Shown: in pieces, positions 28,298 through 37,742 of the stretch
Position numbering within the stretch: the stretch's first letter is position 1
Layout of the letters: each line of letters opens with the position of its first letter
Source of the DNA: Planctomycetota bacterium
GTDB lineage: Bacteria; Planctomycetota; SZUA-567; H5-PLA8
Length of the DNA: 64,000 nucleotides
Assembly (NCBI GenBank): GCA_027493525.1
Contig: JAOSKN010000001.1
Location: 1,922,001 to 1,986,000, forward strand
Reading direction: 5' to 3'
Made by a program: the position numbers and the translations under genes
The notes under the pieces: model-generated
Databases searched by the model: none
Seen by the model: the letters and a program-made list of their open reading frames with translations, nothing else
Told to the model about the DNA's origin: nothing

Positions 28298-30592
28298 ATG
28301 GAGAGCATCGTGAAGACACCTTCGGCGATCGCGCTGGTCGCGGGTTTGTTCTGGGCGGCGCCGGTTTCAAGCGCGGAACCCGGGCCGGTCTGGGTTCAAC
28401 TGGGGCTCAGCGGCGGGGGGAACATGTATATGCCCGCCATCAGCGGCGCCGATCCCGATCTGATGATGTTGAGCTGCGACATGTCCGGCGCGTACATCTC
28501 CACGGACGGCGGGCATCGCTGGAACATGATCCACCATCGTCAGTTGACCGGCAACACGTCCTGCAAGCCGGGCATGCATCCGAGAGATCCGAACGTGATC
28601 TACGCCTCCAGCAATTGGGCGCCCCGAACGTTGAAAGTAACCCGGGATAGGGGCATGACGTGGACGTTGGCGGGCGAGGCGCCCATGGCGTTCAGGGGCG
28701 AAATCGTACTGGACCCCGACAACCCGGAGCTCCTGATCGCGGGCCAAGAGAAGGGCGCGTGCCTTTCCCGCGACGGCGGGAAGACCTGGACCGCGTGCGC
28801 CGGCCCGGACGGCGAGGGGGTCGCCTTCCACTTCGATCGCACGAGCCCGGCGGACAAGCGGCGCGTCTTCGCCGCGACGAAGAAGGGCGTCTGGCGCTCC
28901 GACAACGGCGGCGAGACGTGGGCCGAGAAAACCTCGGGCTTGCCTGAGAAGGCCGTCAGGCACTTCAGCGGCGGCTCAAATGCCGAATCCGGCGTGACCA
29001 TGCTGTACTGCTCGGCGCCCGCCAAGGACGACGGCGGAAACTACGTGGGCGGCATCTACCGTTCCAAGGACGGCGGCGAGACGTGGGTATCCGCCATGGG
29101 GGCGGGGATCAATATGGACGTAAAACCCACGGGGCAGTGGGGCGAAACCCCCATCGCCCAGTACAAGTTCGTCCTGACGACCGACGCCAAGCCCATGACG
29201 GTCTGCGCGTGGAATATCAGGACGGGTTTCGAACCGCCCTGTCACAACACGGTGTTCCGCAGCGACGACGGCGGCAAGCACTGGCGCGCCACGTACTTCA
29301 TGGATCCTCGCTTCAAGGAGTGCAACACCGAACTCAACTACGTCACGGCCACGCTCGGCCAGAGCTTTCCCTCGGCGGCCAACGGCGCGGCTGTGTGCCC
29401 CAGCGATCCCGAGCGGTTTCTTTATCTCAAGAGCGACCTACGCATCACCCACGACGGCGGCAGGACGTGGTTCAACGGGCACACCCTGGCGGCGCCGGGG
29501 GAGGAGCCCAAGCCCGGTTCGGCCTGGCTCTGCAACGGTCTCGGGGTGACCTCCGCATGGCATTACTATGTGGATCCTTTCAAGAAGGACGAGCACTATA
29601 TCGCCTACACGGACATCGGCTTCGCCTGCTCGCGCGACCGCGGCAAGACTTGGTCCTGGTGGAAGACCAAGGATGGCCGTCCGCCATGGCTGAACACCTG
29701 CTACGAAATGGCCTTCGATCCCGAGACGCCTGGCAAGGTCTGGGGCGCGTTCAGCGACATTCACGACATCCCGAACGGGAACACGATCTCGTGGTGGCGC
29801 TCGGCGAAGGAACCCGAAGAGGGGCGCGGCGGTTTCTGCGTGAGCGAGGATTCCTGCGCGCACTGGACGCCGCTTAAGGGAGGCCTGCCCGAAGCGCCGG
29901 CGACCTCCATCGTGCTCGATCCAAAGAGTCCCAAGGATGCCCGAACGCTGTACGCCGGCGTCTTCGGCAAAGGCGTCTTCAAGTCCACCGACGGCGGGAA
30001 GACGTGGAGCGGCAAGAGCGAAGGTCTGGGCGCGCCATCGAACCTGCGCGTCTACCGCGTCATGCTTCACAAGGACGGGACGCTTTTCGCCTCGATTACG
30101 GGCAAGCGAGCCGGCGACGCGTTTCGCAAGGAAGGCGTCGGGGTATACCGCTCCCGCGACGGCGCGGAACGTTGGGAGCGGATCACGAAGGATCCGGAAT
30201 TCCTATGGCTCAAGGATTTCAATGTCCATCCGGACGACAGCAAGATCGTTTTCGTGGGCGCGGCCGATGCCAGAGGCGGCGGCGAGGAGCAGGGCGGCTT
30301 GTATCGCACCGTGGACGGCGGCGAGACCTGGAAGCGGGTCGTTCGCGCAGGCCGGCAGCATTTTGGGGCCTATTTTCACCCTCACCGCCCCAAGTGGGTT
30401 TACCTGACCATGTGCGAAGGCGCTGTGGAAAGCCCCTTGCAACTCAGCACGGACGGCGGCGACACTTGGGAGCCCTTTAAGAGCTTCCCCTTCGGCAACA
30501 CGCAACGCGTCTACGTGGACCCGGAGGATGACGACATGATTTATGTATGCACGTTCGGCGGCAGCGTCTTCCGCGGTCCGGCGGCGCCGTGA
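28298..30592 (+). CDS. Secreted BNR/Asp-box repeat protein (sialidase/GH74-like propeller)
   Basis: This 764-aa protein has a signal peptide (IALVAGLFWAAPVSSAE) and eleven Asp-box motifs of the S/T-x-D-x-G-x-x-W kind, for example STDGGHRW, SRDGGKTW, SDNGGETW, SKDGGETW, SDDGGKHW, THDGGRTW, STDGGKTW and TVDGGETW. They are spread over the whole length, as in two seven-bladed propellers of GH74 xyloglucanases or VPS10-like domains. A glycan-binding or glycan-cutting role outside the cell is likely; catalytic Asp residues cannot be assigned. It is on the plus strand between two minus-strand AraC pieces. Confidence 0.85.
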   Translation: MESIVKTPSAIALVAGLFWAAPVSSAEPGPVWVQLGLSGGGNMYMPAISGADPDLMMLSCDMSGAYISTDGGHRWNMIHHRQLTGNTSCKPGMHPRDPNVIYASSNWAPRTLKVTRDRGMTWTLAGEAPMAFRGEIVLDPDNPELLIAGQEKGACLSRDGGKTWTACAGPDGEGVAFHFDRTSPADKRRVFAATKKGVWRSDNGGETWAEKTSGLPEKAVRHFSGGSNAESGVTMLYCSAPAKDDGGNYVGGIYRSKDGGETWVSAMGAGINMDVKPTGQWGETPIAQYKFVLTTDAKPMTVCAWNIRTGFEPPCHNTVFRSDDGGKHWRATYFMDPRFKECNTELNYVTATLGQSFPSAANGAAVCPSDPERFLYLKSDLRITHDGGRTWFNGHTLAAPGEEPKPGSAWLCNGLGVTSAWHYYVDPFKKDEHYIAYTDIGFACSRDRGKTWSWWKTKDGRPPWLNTCYEMAFDPETPGKVWGAFSDIHDIPNGNTISWWRSAKEPEEGRGGFCVSEDSCAHWTPLKGGLPEAPATSIVLDPKSPKDARTLYAGVFGKGVFKSTDGGKTWSGKSEGLGAPSNLRVYRVMLHKDGTLFASITGKRAGDAFRKEGVGVYRSRDGAERWERITKDPEFLWLKDFNVHPDDSKIVFVGAADARGGGEEQGGLYRTVDGGETWKRVVRAGRQHFGAYFHPHRPKWVYLTMCEGAVESPLQLSTDGGDTWEPFKSFPFGNTQRVYVDPEDDDMIYVCTFGGSVFRGPAAP

Positions 30593-30628
30593 GGCCGATT
30601 CCGAGAGTGTCCGACCTGCCTCGGAGGC

Positions 30629-30913
30629 CTACGGTTCGGCTGTATCGCCGGCGCGGACGGGGCGCTCGAGGTCGGGCGCCCAGGTCGTGAAGCCGCCGCG
30701 CCCGATCGGCGCGTGGCAGGCCTCGAAGTACGGATGCTTATGGACCTCGCAGGGGCTGGGATGCCGGCCGCTGCGCCAGTACGACGGCGGGGTCACGCCG
30801 CAGTGCAGGTACCGCGCGCGCCAGCCGCCGCCAAGGTCCACGGGTTCGAAGGCGGTCGCGTTGAAGACCCCGGCCGCCCGCGCCGCGCGTTCGGGCGTGA
30901 GTTCGGGCTGCAT
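30629..30913 (-). pseudogene. Probable AraC-type cupin N-terminal fragment (94 aa)
   Basis: The ATG at 30913 opens a 94-aa frame, MQPELTPERAARAAGVFNAT to VRAGDTAEP. The segment VHKHPYFEACHAPIGRGGFTTW and the VRAGD that follows look like the first strands of an AraC cupin, which normally continues with a P-G-x-x-H segment. Here the frame stops right after GD. It faces the same way as the C-terminal AraC fragment at 27799-28085, and the two could be halves of one gene. It might alternatively be a small stand-alone cupin-like protein. Confidence 0.45.
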
Positions 30914-30977
30914 GGGTCCGGTCGTATGCGCGGGCGGATAAAGGGCAAGGGCGAAACGGGGTGGGTCAATCGACGTT

Positions 30978-31314
30978 TCAAGGTTGCTTTCGCGCCAACC
31001 ATTCCAGGGGCAGGGCGAGTGCGACGAGAAGAGTGAACGCGACCACCACGTTAAGACAAATATGCCACGCATGCCATTGTGGAAAGTACACTCCCGCATA
31101 CCCGCTGGTATAGGCAGTAAGCGGAAATCCATATCGCCAATGCGGTTGAATGCTTGGCACAGTTTTTTTCGGGATGAAGCTCGCCTTCCTCAATCCAAAC
31201 GGCACCATGTTGAGTCGGCACGCGCCTTAGGTTCGCCCAGATTAACCCGCCTGCCGCAAAGCTGAGCACCAGCAGCGTCGATAAATGGAGCTGGAACCAT
31301 GGGCGTGGCTTCAC
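30978..31314 (-). CDS. Small two-helix membrane protein, frame broken once (T run at 31163-31169)
   Basis: The first part begins MKPRPWFQLHLSTLLVLSFA, a membrane helix preceded by an F-Q-L-H-L-S-T motif I associate with tiny planctomycete membrane proteins. The second (YGFPLTAYTSGY, then ALALPLEWLARKQP) is in another frame. Removing one base from the T7 run at 31163-31169 joins them, giving 111 aa with a helix at each end and a Tyr/Pro-rich loop. Its start overlaps the stop of the similar gene upstream (ATGA at 31311-31314). Function is unknown. Confidence 0.65.
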
Positions 31315-31595
31315 GGTTTAGAATCTCGCGTGTTCGAACGCGTACGCCATTCACAAAGCACGCCGATTCCAACAGTGGTCATCCCGTTTACGACGACGTT
31401 TGTGAATAGCAGAGTCCAACTCTCAACTGAATTGTCCGCATAGCATGGAAATGGGAATCCCCAATGGATCTGCCCCGATCGCCATCTGTAGAGATCCTGG
31501 GCAAAATAAATGAACATCGCAACCATGCCCATAATTATGAGGGTCGCGAAATTGGGCCGCAGCCAAGGTCGATTCTGCATAGGGACATTTCTCAT
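31311..31595 (-). CDS. Small two-helix membrane protein, tandem relative of the downstream gene
   Basis: This 94-aa protein has two hydrophobic stretches, LIIMGMVAMFIYFAQDL and LLFTNVVVNGMTTVGIGVLC, separated by a loop with WGFPFPCYADN and ending in a basic tail (CEWRTRSNTRDSKP). The layout (helix - Y/W-G-F-P loop - helix - E-W-basic tail) is the same as the downstream protein, so they are probably duplicated relatives. Local base composition is noticeably less GC-rich than flanking genes. Function is unknown. Confidence 0.65.
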   Translation of the reverse strand: MRNVPMQNRPWLRPNFATLIIMGMVAMFIYFAQDLYRWRSGQIHWGFPFPCYADNSVESWTLLFTNVVVNGMTTVGIGVLCEWRTRSNTRDSKP

Positions 31596-31820
31596 ACCTC
31601 AACTCATATATCCAAGCGCTGCTTCTGCGATAATCAATGTATTTGTTGGTACAGGTTGCTGTAAAAGAGTTGCAAGTCGGAAGGTTGCGCCGCCCTCATC
31701 CCGGAGGCACGCCGGGCGGGCCTCTCGGCCTTCTCTCGCATGGGGAGAAGGCAGGTGGGAAGAATGCCGGCGGGACGCCGGCGCTACGGTTCCGGCCCCC
31801 GGAGTCCGGCTCCCGGCCTC

Positions 31821-34052
31821 CTATTCCAGCCGCAGCGCCTTCAACTCGCACGGATAAAAGTCCAGCGTCGCTTGCGTGTTCAACGTCGGGACGGGCTGGC
31901 CGGTGACGAGGTCCGTCAGCGCGCCGCCGCGCGGGAGGCGCAGCGCCACCGACTTCTTCGCGTCCAGGCCGGTGTTCACGACGGCGAGGTACGTCCCATG
32001 CGCCTTCGTCTCGATGACGCGGACGACGACCTCGGGATCGGTCGCGCCCTGCTCGAGCACCTGGCTCGGCAGCGCGGGCAGCGCGAGGAACGCGGCGTTG
32101 AAGGCGCGCGCGTACTCGGGGAAGCCGCGGTTGAAGGACGACGAGGCCAGGTACGCGATCAGCGTCGGGTCGCCGTGCGCGACGGCGCGGGCTTCCTCGA
32201 GCATGCAGTACGGGCCGGGGCGCTCCACGTCGGCGACGAAGTAGCCCAGGCTCTTGTCCATCGTGTTCTCGTTGAGCGGGTAGTGGCGGACGAGCGCGAG
32301 GCCCGCCGGCCCGCGGAAGGCCGCGAAGGCTTCCGGCGAGGCCACGGTGTACGCGCGGTTGAACGGATAGGTCATCAAGATGCCGTCGTCCTTGGCGTAG
32401 CGCCGCGGATCGGCCTGCGGGCAGGCGTGGTGCCACTCCCACTTGCCCCACGTGCCGTGCGGCGCGAGGAGCGTCTTCAGGTAGCGCCCGTCCTTGACGA
32501 CGGCATCCCACGCGACGGCGCCGACCTTTTCGGGGCCGCTGGCGGTCAGGACCTTGGCCCACGCGGCGGGGTCGGCGGCGACGACCTGCCGGCCGCCGGG
32601 GAGCGCGGGGACGGGCTCGCCGCTGTGGCACGTATACAGGAGCAGCGCGTCGGGGCCGATCTGCGCCTTCATCCAGTCGCGCAGCTTGACGAGGAACTCG
32701 CGGCGCTTGCCGAACCACCACGCGTAATAGTCCTCCAACAGCTTCTTGTCGCCCTTGAGCTGCTCGCGCGTGACGGCCGCGCCGCCGCGTGCTTCCTTCG
32801 CGAAGAGGCCCAGGCAGCGGTCGGAGAAGCTGATCGGGTTCTGGCTCGGGCGCGGGCGGAACCACGCGCCGGCGAAGGGGACGCGGTCCTTGAAGCGGAC
32901 GATGGTCGCGTCGAGGAGGTTCTCGGCGTCGGTGAGGAAGTCCGGGTCGGTCAGGTCCGCGCTGGATTTCTCGCTCCAGGTGATGTGCGTATAGGTGTCC
33001 TCGCCGCCCAGCGTCTTGCAGCGGCGCTCCTTGCCCAGCCCCTTGCGCCCCACGCCGCCGGACCATTCGTAGTACGGCAGGACCTCGAAGGGATACTTCT
33101 TGAGCATCGTGAGGATCTTCTCCCAGCGGTCGCGGTGGTCCGACCAGTACCAGTCGTCGCCGCCGTGCGGGGCGGTGTCCCAGCCCTGGTTGTGGCTGAA
33201 CTCGAGCAGGTCCTTGGTAAAGGCGTTCATCCCGAGGACCTGCATCAGGCGGGCCTTGTGTTCGTACCAGTCCGCATCGTTGGCGACGCCGGGCTCGGGG
33301 TTCTTCTTGCCGGCGAGGACGCCGTCGGCCATCTCCTCGCGCCAGCAGAGCCGCCGGCGCGGGAGGTCCTTGGGCGGGAGGTTCGGCTTGACGTGGACGC
33401 GCGCGGGGTCGGGGACCTCGAAGAGCCGGATGCGCGCGACGGCCGCGCCGGCCGAACGCGGCGCGGACTTGGCCTCGGCCTGCGTGACGATTACCCAGAA
33501 GCCGTCGGGCGGGGTCATGGGCCGCTTCGCGGCGTCGCGGGCGAGTTCCAGCGCGGGGAAGCGTTCGTGCAGGTGGAAGTAGACCTTCCACGCGCGGTAC
33601 GCCTGGCTCAGCGGGATGGGGAGCGACTCGGCGTTGTTGTCCGTGTAGCCGTAAAGCGTATCGGGGATGGCCTCGCCGGTGGCGATTCCGCGCGCGAGTT
33701 CCGCGCCGCGGTGGACAAAGAACATGTTGCGCGGCGTGTCCTCGGGGTATTCGATGCTCAGCACGTAGGCCGCGCCGGCCTTGAGCCCCTTGCCCTTCCC
33801 GATCTGGTAGGCGAAGTAGCGCGAGGCGCCTGCGTTGGGCATGACGCGGCAGGGCCGGCCGAGGATCGTCTCGATCCGGCTGGCGCCCTCGGGCAGTTCG
33901 GCGAAGGGGTGCGGGTCGTTGGCCTCGCCGCAGCGGACCTCATCGAGCAGCGGCAGTTCGCCGAAGGGCGATCCGGCGTCGGCCGTCTCGGCGGCGTGCG
34001 CGGCGGCGCAAGCGAGGAGGAGCATGAAGCACGGCAGGCGCCTGTGGGGCAT
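31821..34052 (-). CDS. Secreted 743-aa protein, possibly glycoside-hydrolase-like
   Basis: A signal peptide is clear (RRLPCFMLLLACAAAHAAE). An N-terminal beta-rich region (AYVLSIEYPEDTPRNMFFVH) suggests a carbohydrate-binding-type domain. The middle (GMNAFTKDLLEFSHNQGWD, PFEVLPYYEWSGG, ADWYEHKARLMQVL) reads like a TIM-barrel enzyme. The C-terminus (LAVVNTGLDAKKSVALRL, PCELKALRLE) ends as a beta-sandwich, as many glycosidases do. I do not recognise a specific GH family or catalytic pair. Function is inferred from architecture only. Confidence 0.75.
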   Translation of the reverse strand: MPHRRLPCFMLLLACAAAHAAETADAGSPFGELPLLDEVRCGEANDPHPFAELPEGASRIETILGRPCRVMPNAGASRYFAYQIGKGKGLKAGAAYVLSIEYPEDTPRNMFFVHRGAELARGIATGEAIPDTLYGYTDNNAESLPIPLSQAYRAWKVYFHLHERFPALELARDAAKRPMTPPDGFWVIVTQAEAKSAPRSAGAAVARIRLFEVPDPARVHVKPNLPPKDLPRRRLCWREEMADGVLAGKKNPEPGVANDADWYEHKARLMQVLGMNAFTKDLLEFSHNQGWDTAPHGGDDWYWSDHRDRWEKILTMLKKYPFEVLPYYEWSGGVGRKGLGKERRCKTLGGEDTYTHITWSEKSSADLTDPDFLTDAENLLDATIVRFKDRVPFAGAWFRPRPSQNPISFSDRCLGLFAKEARGGAAVTREQLKGDKKLLEDYYAWWFGKRREFLVKLRDWMKAQIGPDALLLYTCHSGEPVPALPGGRQVVAADPAAWAKVLTASGPEKVGAVAWDAVVKDGRYLKTLLAPHGTWGKWEWHHACPQADPRRYAKDDGILMTYPFNRAYTVASPEAFAAFRGPAGLALVRHYPLNENTMDKSLGYFVADVERPGPYCMLEEARAVAHGDPTLIAYLASSSFNRGFPEYARAFNAAFLALPALPSQVLEQGATDPEVVVRVIETKAHGTYLAVVNTGLDAKKSVALRLPRGGALTDLVTGQPVPTLNTQATLDFYPCELKALRLE

Positions 34053-34173
34053 GGGGAAACCTCCGTCAAAATGAGGTGCTCACTCGTGTGTGCACTGCCT
34101 TATTGATTACCCCGGCGCGGTTGTTTCGAGGCGATTTTTCTTCAACTTGGCGCATTGGAGCGGGAACGGCGAG

Positions 34174-35405
34174 CTACTTGGACGAGGCCTCCGCCTCGGC
34201 GGGCGCTTCGGCTTCCTCGTTCGCGGCGAGGGGCGTCTTGGATTCGGGGGCGTCTCGCTGGGCGCAGCCAAGTTCAGGAAGCCGAGGTAGCCTTCGGAGC
34301 GCGCGTAATACAGGCCGCCGCCGAGCAGCGCGAGGACGACGACCAGGACGGCAAGGTCGGTGAGCAAGCCTTTCCAGACGTTGGGCGGCTTGAACTCCGG
34401 CTCGCGGCGCGGGAGGCGTTCGACGGGGCGCAGGCGCGAGGCGCGCGCGCGGGCCGAGCGCGGCGCGGCGGCCGGGCGGCGGCTTCCCGAGATCCCCGCT
34501 TCCGGCGCCGGGGCTGGGACCGGCGCGCGCGGCGGCTCGAGGGGCTTGCCCTCCAGGTGGCGTTCGAGCGCTTCGAGCAGTTCGGTCGGATTCTGGAAGC
34601 GGTGGCTGCGCCGCTTCTGCATCATCTTGAGGACGAGCTGCGAACAGCCGGCGCTCAGGCCCGGGCGCAGTTCGTGCGGCGGGCGCGGCAACTCGTTGAG
34701 CTGCTTGGTCATGATCAGCGTGGCGGCCTTGCCCTCGAAGGGCGTGCGCCCGGTGAGCAGATGGTAGAGGGTGCAGCCCAGCGCGTAGATGTCGGTGCGC
34801 GTGTCGATGCGCTTCGTCTCGCCGGCGACCTGTTCGGGGGCCATGTAGTGCGGCGTGCCGACGGCCACGCCGGACTGCGTCGCGGCGGCGGCTTCGTCGG
34901 CGAGGAGCTTGGCCAGGCCCAGGTCGGCGAGCTTGGGCTGGCCCTCGCGCGTGATCAGGATGTTGTCGGGCTTGATGTCGCGGTGCACGATCCCGTTCTT
35001 GTGCGCGCACTCCAGGGCCTTGGCGATGTCGCGCGCGAGTTCCAGCGCGCGACGCTCCTCGAGCGGGCCGGTCTGGTGCAGGATCTCCCACAAGGTCGCG
35101 CCGTCGACGTACTCCATCGCGAAGTACCAGAAGCCCGAGGCCTCGTCCTGCCCGACGGCGATGCCCTGGACGATGTGCGGATGGTTCAGGCGCGCCGAGG
35201 CGCGGGCTTCGCGCTGGAAGCGTTCAATGAGCTGCGGGTTTTCGGCGACGTGCGGGTACAGGACCTTAACCGCCACGACCCGGTCGAGCGCCGTCTGCCG
35301 CGCGCGGTAGACGCTGCCCATCGCGCCGCGGCCGATCTTGTCGAGCAGTTCGAAATCGCCGAGCCGCTTAGGCACGTTGAGCTGGGCGGTGCGAGGCGCA
35401 GACAT
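34174..35405 (-). CDS. Transmembrane Ser/Thr protein kinase, frame probably broken near the 3' end (G run at 34246-34250)
   Basis: Residues ~15-280 form a complete PknB-type kinase: IGRGAMGSVYRAR, VAVKVLYP, HRDIKPDNILI, ADLGLAKLL and GTPHYMAPEQVAG. A Pro/Arg-rich linker and one membrane helix (DLAVLVVVLALLGGGLYYA) follow. As written the frame runs on to 34107 with an Arg/Pro-rich tail; adding one base to the G5 run at 34246-34250 instead gives an acidic Ala/Glu tail ending at 34174 (410 aa), which looks more natural. It has almost no outer domain, unlike the kinase at 14429. It is divergent from the ECF sigma gene, with 327 bp between. Confidence 0.85.
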
Positions 35406-35631
35406 AGGCCGGCGATTCCTTTACCCGGGGAGACGGCTGCACCTGTTCTCTTATTTGGTCCCGGTTAAGAAGCTAACTCAGTATCGCCGCCCTTCTTGCC
35501 GCGAACCACTGAAAAAGACAAGACTTGCAAGTTCGCGCGAGCGATGGAAATGAGCGTGGTGGAACCCAGTTGGTGAATTCCGGGCCACTTGAGGTTTACC
35601 CACGAGCGGACAAAGCCGCCCGGGCAGGTGC

Positions 35632-35660
35632 TCGACAAGCTTAACTTAATTGCGCATAAT
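35632..35660 (+). promoter_or_regulatory. Candidate promoter for the ECF sigma operon
   Basis: TCGACA and CATAAT are separated by exactly 17 bp in the 327-bp gap (35406-35732) between the kinase and the sigma factor. Transcription would begin near 35667, which favours translation from the ATG at 35733 over the one at 35673. The rest of the gap shows no gene. An ECF-type autoregulated promoter could overlap but is not obvious. Confidence 0.4.
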
Positions 35661-35732
35661 CGGTTACCTTGTATGGAACGCCCTCGGCAGCATCGTGCAG
35701 GCGTGGCAACTCCTCTGAGCGTGCGGATAGAT

Positions 35733-36344
35733 ATGGCGCAATCCGGCCGCCGCAACCCATCATCCGATGCGCGTCCCGAGGACGGGTCCGGGGCGGACGA
35801 CGCGCAGAGCCAAGGCGAGATCGATGCGGCCTGCATCCGCGCGGTCCTGGCCGGGAAGCGCGAACGCTTTGAGGAACTGGTCCTGCGGTACCAGAGCGCC
35901 GTCATGGGCGTGGTGTACCCCTACGTTCGCGAAGCGCACCGAGCCGAAGACCTGGCGCAGGAAGTCTTCGTCAACGCCTTCTCCGCCTTGGGGCAACTGA
36001 GGGAGCAGGAGCGCTTCCTGCCCTGGCTGCTCCAGATCGCCCGGCATCGCGCTTCCCGGGAAGCCCGCCGGAACGCCTCCCGCCCCGAGACGGCCCTGCA
36101 TCCCGAAGTGGACGTGCCCGAGCCGGAACCGAACACCGACGGGCAGCGCGCCGCGGAGGTGCTGGCTCTGGTCGAGGAGCTTCCCGAGCCCTACCGCATG
36201 ACGATGTTGCTCAAGTATCAGCAGGGACTTAGCTGCAAGAAGATTGCCGCGCTGGAAAACGTCCCCATCGGTACAATCACAAGTCGCCTGACTCGTGCAC
36301 TTTCGATTTTAAGGACCGCGATGGGGGTAGAGGAGCGCTCATGA
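35733..36344 (+). CDS. ECF-type RNA polymerase sigma factor
   Basis: This 203-aa protein has sigma region 2 (RFEELVLRYQSAVMGVVYPY, REAHRAEDLAQEVFVNAF) and region 4 (LPEPYRMTMLLKYQQGLSCK, IAALENVPIGTITSRLTRAL), with no region 3 or C-terminal extension. The frame is open further upstream, with an alternative ATG at 35673. The next gene, a membrane-anchored FecR-domain protein, begins 80 bp downstream and is the probable anti-sigma partner. Two secreted coiled-coil proteins follow in the same direction. Confidence 0.92.
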   Translation: MAQSGRRNPSSDARPEDGSGADDAQSQGEIDAACIRAVLAGKRERFEELVLRYQSAVMGVVYPYVREAHRAEDLAQEVFVNAFSALGQLREQERFLPWLLQIARHRASREARRNASRPETALHPEVDVPEPEPNTDGQRAAEVLALVEELPEPYRMTMLLKYQQGLSCKKIAALENVPIGTITSRLTRALSILRTAMGVEERS

Positions 36345-36424
36345 GCATTGCGCAATGTGATTTTTTGATGCAGCCGCGCAGCAAACGAGCTTCCGGGTAG
36401 CTCGACAGGGATGAGGGAGCAGGC

Positions 36425-37717
36425 ATGACCGAGCACGAAATGGAACAGGCTTTGAAGCCGGACGAGGCGCGGATCGCCGAATTGCACGTACGTGCAATGG
36501 TCGGCGAGGAGCTGACCCCGGCCGAGCGCGCGGCGCTGGACGAAGCCCGCGGGCAGGCCGGCGTGAGCGCGTTGCTGGCCGAACTGGAGCGGGCCGACGC
36601 CGCGATGCAGGCCGCCTGCCGAGTGGCGCAGCCTTCGGCGAACCTGGCCGCGCGGGTGATGGCGGCGCTCCCGGCGCCCGAGGCATCGAAGGCTTCGCCG
36701 GATGTTTCGAAGGACTCGACGCTCGCGCCTTCGCCGGTGCGCGACCACGCCAGCGGCGTGATGAAGGTTTACCGGGACGAGCGGTCCTGGCGGCGCGGCC
36801 CGGTGCTTGCTGCGGCGGCTGCTGCGGCGGTCGTCGCACTGACGGCGGGGCTGGCGTGGTTCGGCGCGGGATGGCTGCGCGAGGACCAGGCCCGCTTCGA
36901 GGTGCTGAGCGAAGGCGACGCGATCCTGGATGCCGACGGCCAGCCGGCTCGGGAACTGCAGCCCGGGCGCGCGTATCAGGTGAGCGCCTCGTCGGAGGCG
37001 GTGCTCCGCACGGGCCAGGAGTCGCGCATGCGGCTGCTGGAGCGGACGCGCTTCGAGCCGGTCGCGGACCCGCGCAGCGCGGGCGTGAACTTGAAGGAAG
37101 GCCTGGTCTTTGCCTACGAGCCGGGGAAGGACGCGAAGCAACTGGTCGTGAAGTGCGCGGCCCTGGACGCAAAGGTTTCCGGCGTGGCGATGGTCTTCCA
37201 GGATAAGGAAGCGGCGCCGGGCGGCGCGGAAGGCTCCTCGGTGGTCGTGGTCTTCAAAGGTTCGGCGGACGTGACGGAGCCCGCCGCGAGCCAGCCGACG
37301 ACCCTGAAGGCCGGCGAGATGCTCATCTCGGACCTGGAACGCGCCGAGGTGCGGACGTTCCTGGAGACGGTGGAGAGCCGCGTGAAGGGGCTCAAACGGA
37401 CGGCCGAAGGCGCGACGACGCTCGACGAGCAGCATGCACTGTACGCCTCCCGTGTGGCCGACTATGAAAGCCAGTTGAAGGATCTGGACGCCAAGCTTTC
37501 CGGGGCCGGCGGAGACGAACTGGCCGAGATGACGGAACGGCGCGAGCGGATCGCGCGATACCTGGAAGCGCACCGGCAGCGCCTGCGTCAGATCGAACTC
37601 GACCGGCAGGGCGAGGCCCCCGAGCGGCGCGCCCAGCGGCTGGAACGCGCGGCGGGCGCGGTGCGCGAGGGGCAGGAAGCCTATCGCGAACCGGAGACCT
37701 GGACGGCCGGACGCTGA
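36425..37717 (+). CDS. Membrane-anchored FecR-domain protein, probable anti-sigma factor
   Basis: This 430-aa protein has a cytoplasmic helical N-terminus (~1-95; MVGEELTPAERAALDEARGQ) resembling anti-sigma binding domains. One membrane helix follows (~120-142, VLAAAAAAAVVALTAGLAWF). Outside it lies a FecR-like beta domain (RFEVLSEGDAILDADGQPAR, VVKCAALDAKVSGVAMVF, LKAGEMLISDLERAEV). The tail after ~residue 310 is coiled coil (DYESQLKDLDAKL, RRERIARYLEAHRQRLRQI). It begins 80 bp after the sigma gene. The coiled-coil tail may contact the secreted coiled-coil proteins encoded next; that is inference. Confidence 0.85.
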   Translation: MTEHEMEQALKPDEARIAELHVRAMVGEELTPAERAALDEARGQAGVSALLAELERADAAMQAACRVAQPSANLAARVMAALPAPEASKASPDVSKDSTLAPSPVRDHASGVMKVYRDERSWRRGPVLAAAAAAAVVALTAGLAWFGAGWLREDQARFEVLSEGDAILDADGQPARELQPGRAYQVSASSEAVLRTGQESRMRLLERTRFEPVADPRSAGVNLKEGLVFAYEPGKDAKQLVVKCAALDAKVSGVAMVFQDKEAAPGGAEGSSVVVVFKGSADVTEPAASQPTTLKAGEMLISDLERAEVRTFLETVESRVKGLKRTAEGATTLDEQHALYASRVADYESQLKDLDAKLSGAGGDELAEMTERRERIARYLEAHRQRLRQIELDRQGEAPERRAQRLERAAGAVREGQEAYREPETWTAGR

Positions 37718-37742
37718 ATCGGATTCACCTGGAGGAACGACG

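Noticed and set aside
31740..34106. A 788-codon plus-strand frame across the 743-aa secreted protein gene
   Set aside because: Composition is typical of a codon-position shadow and the minus-strand product has a signal peptide and a plausible domain order.
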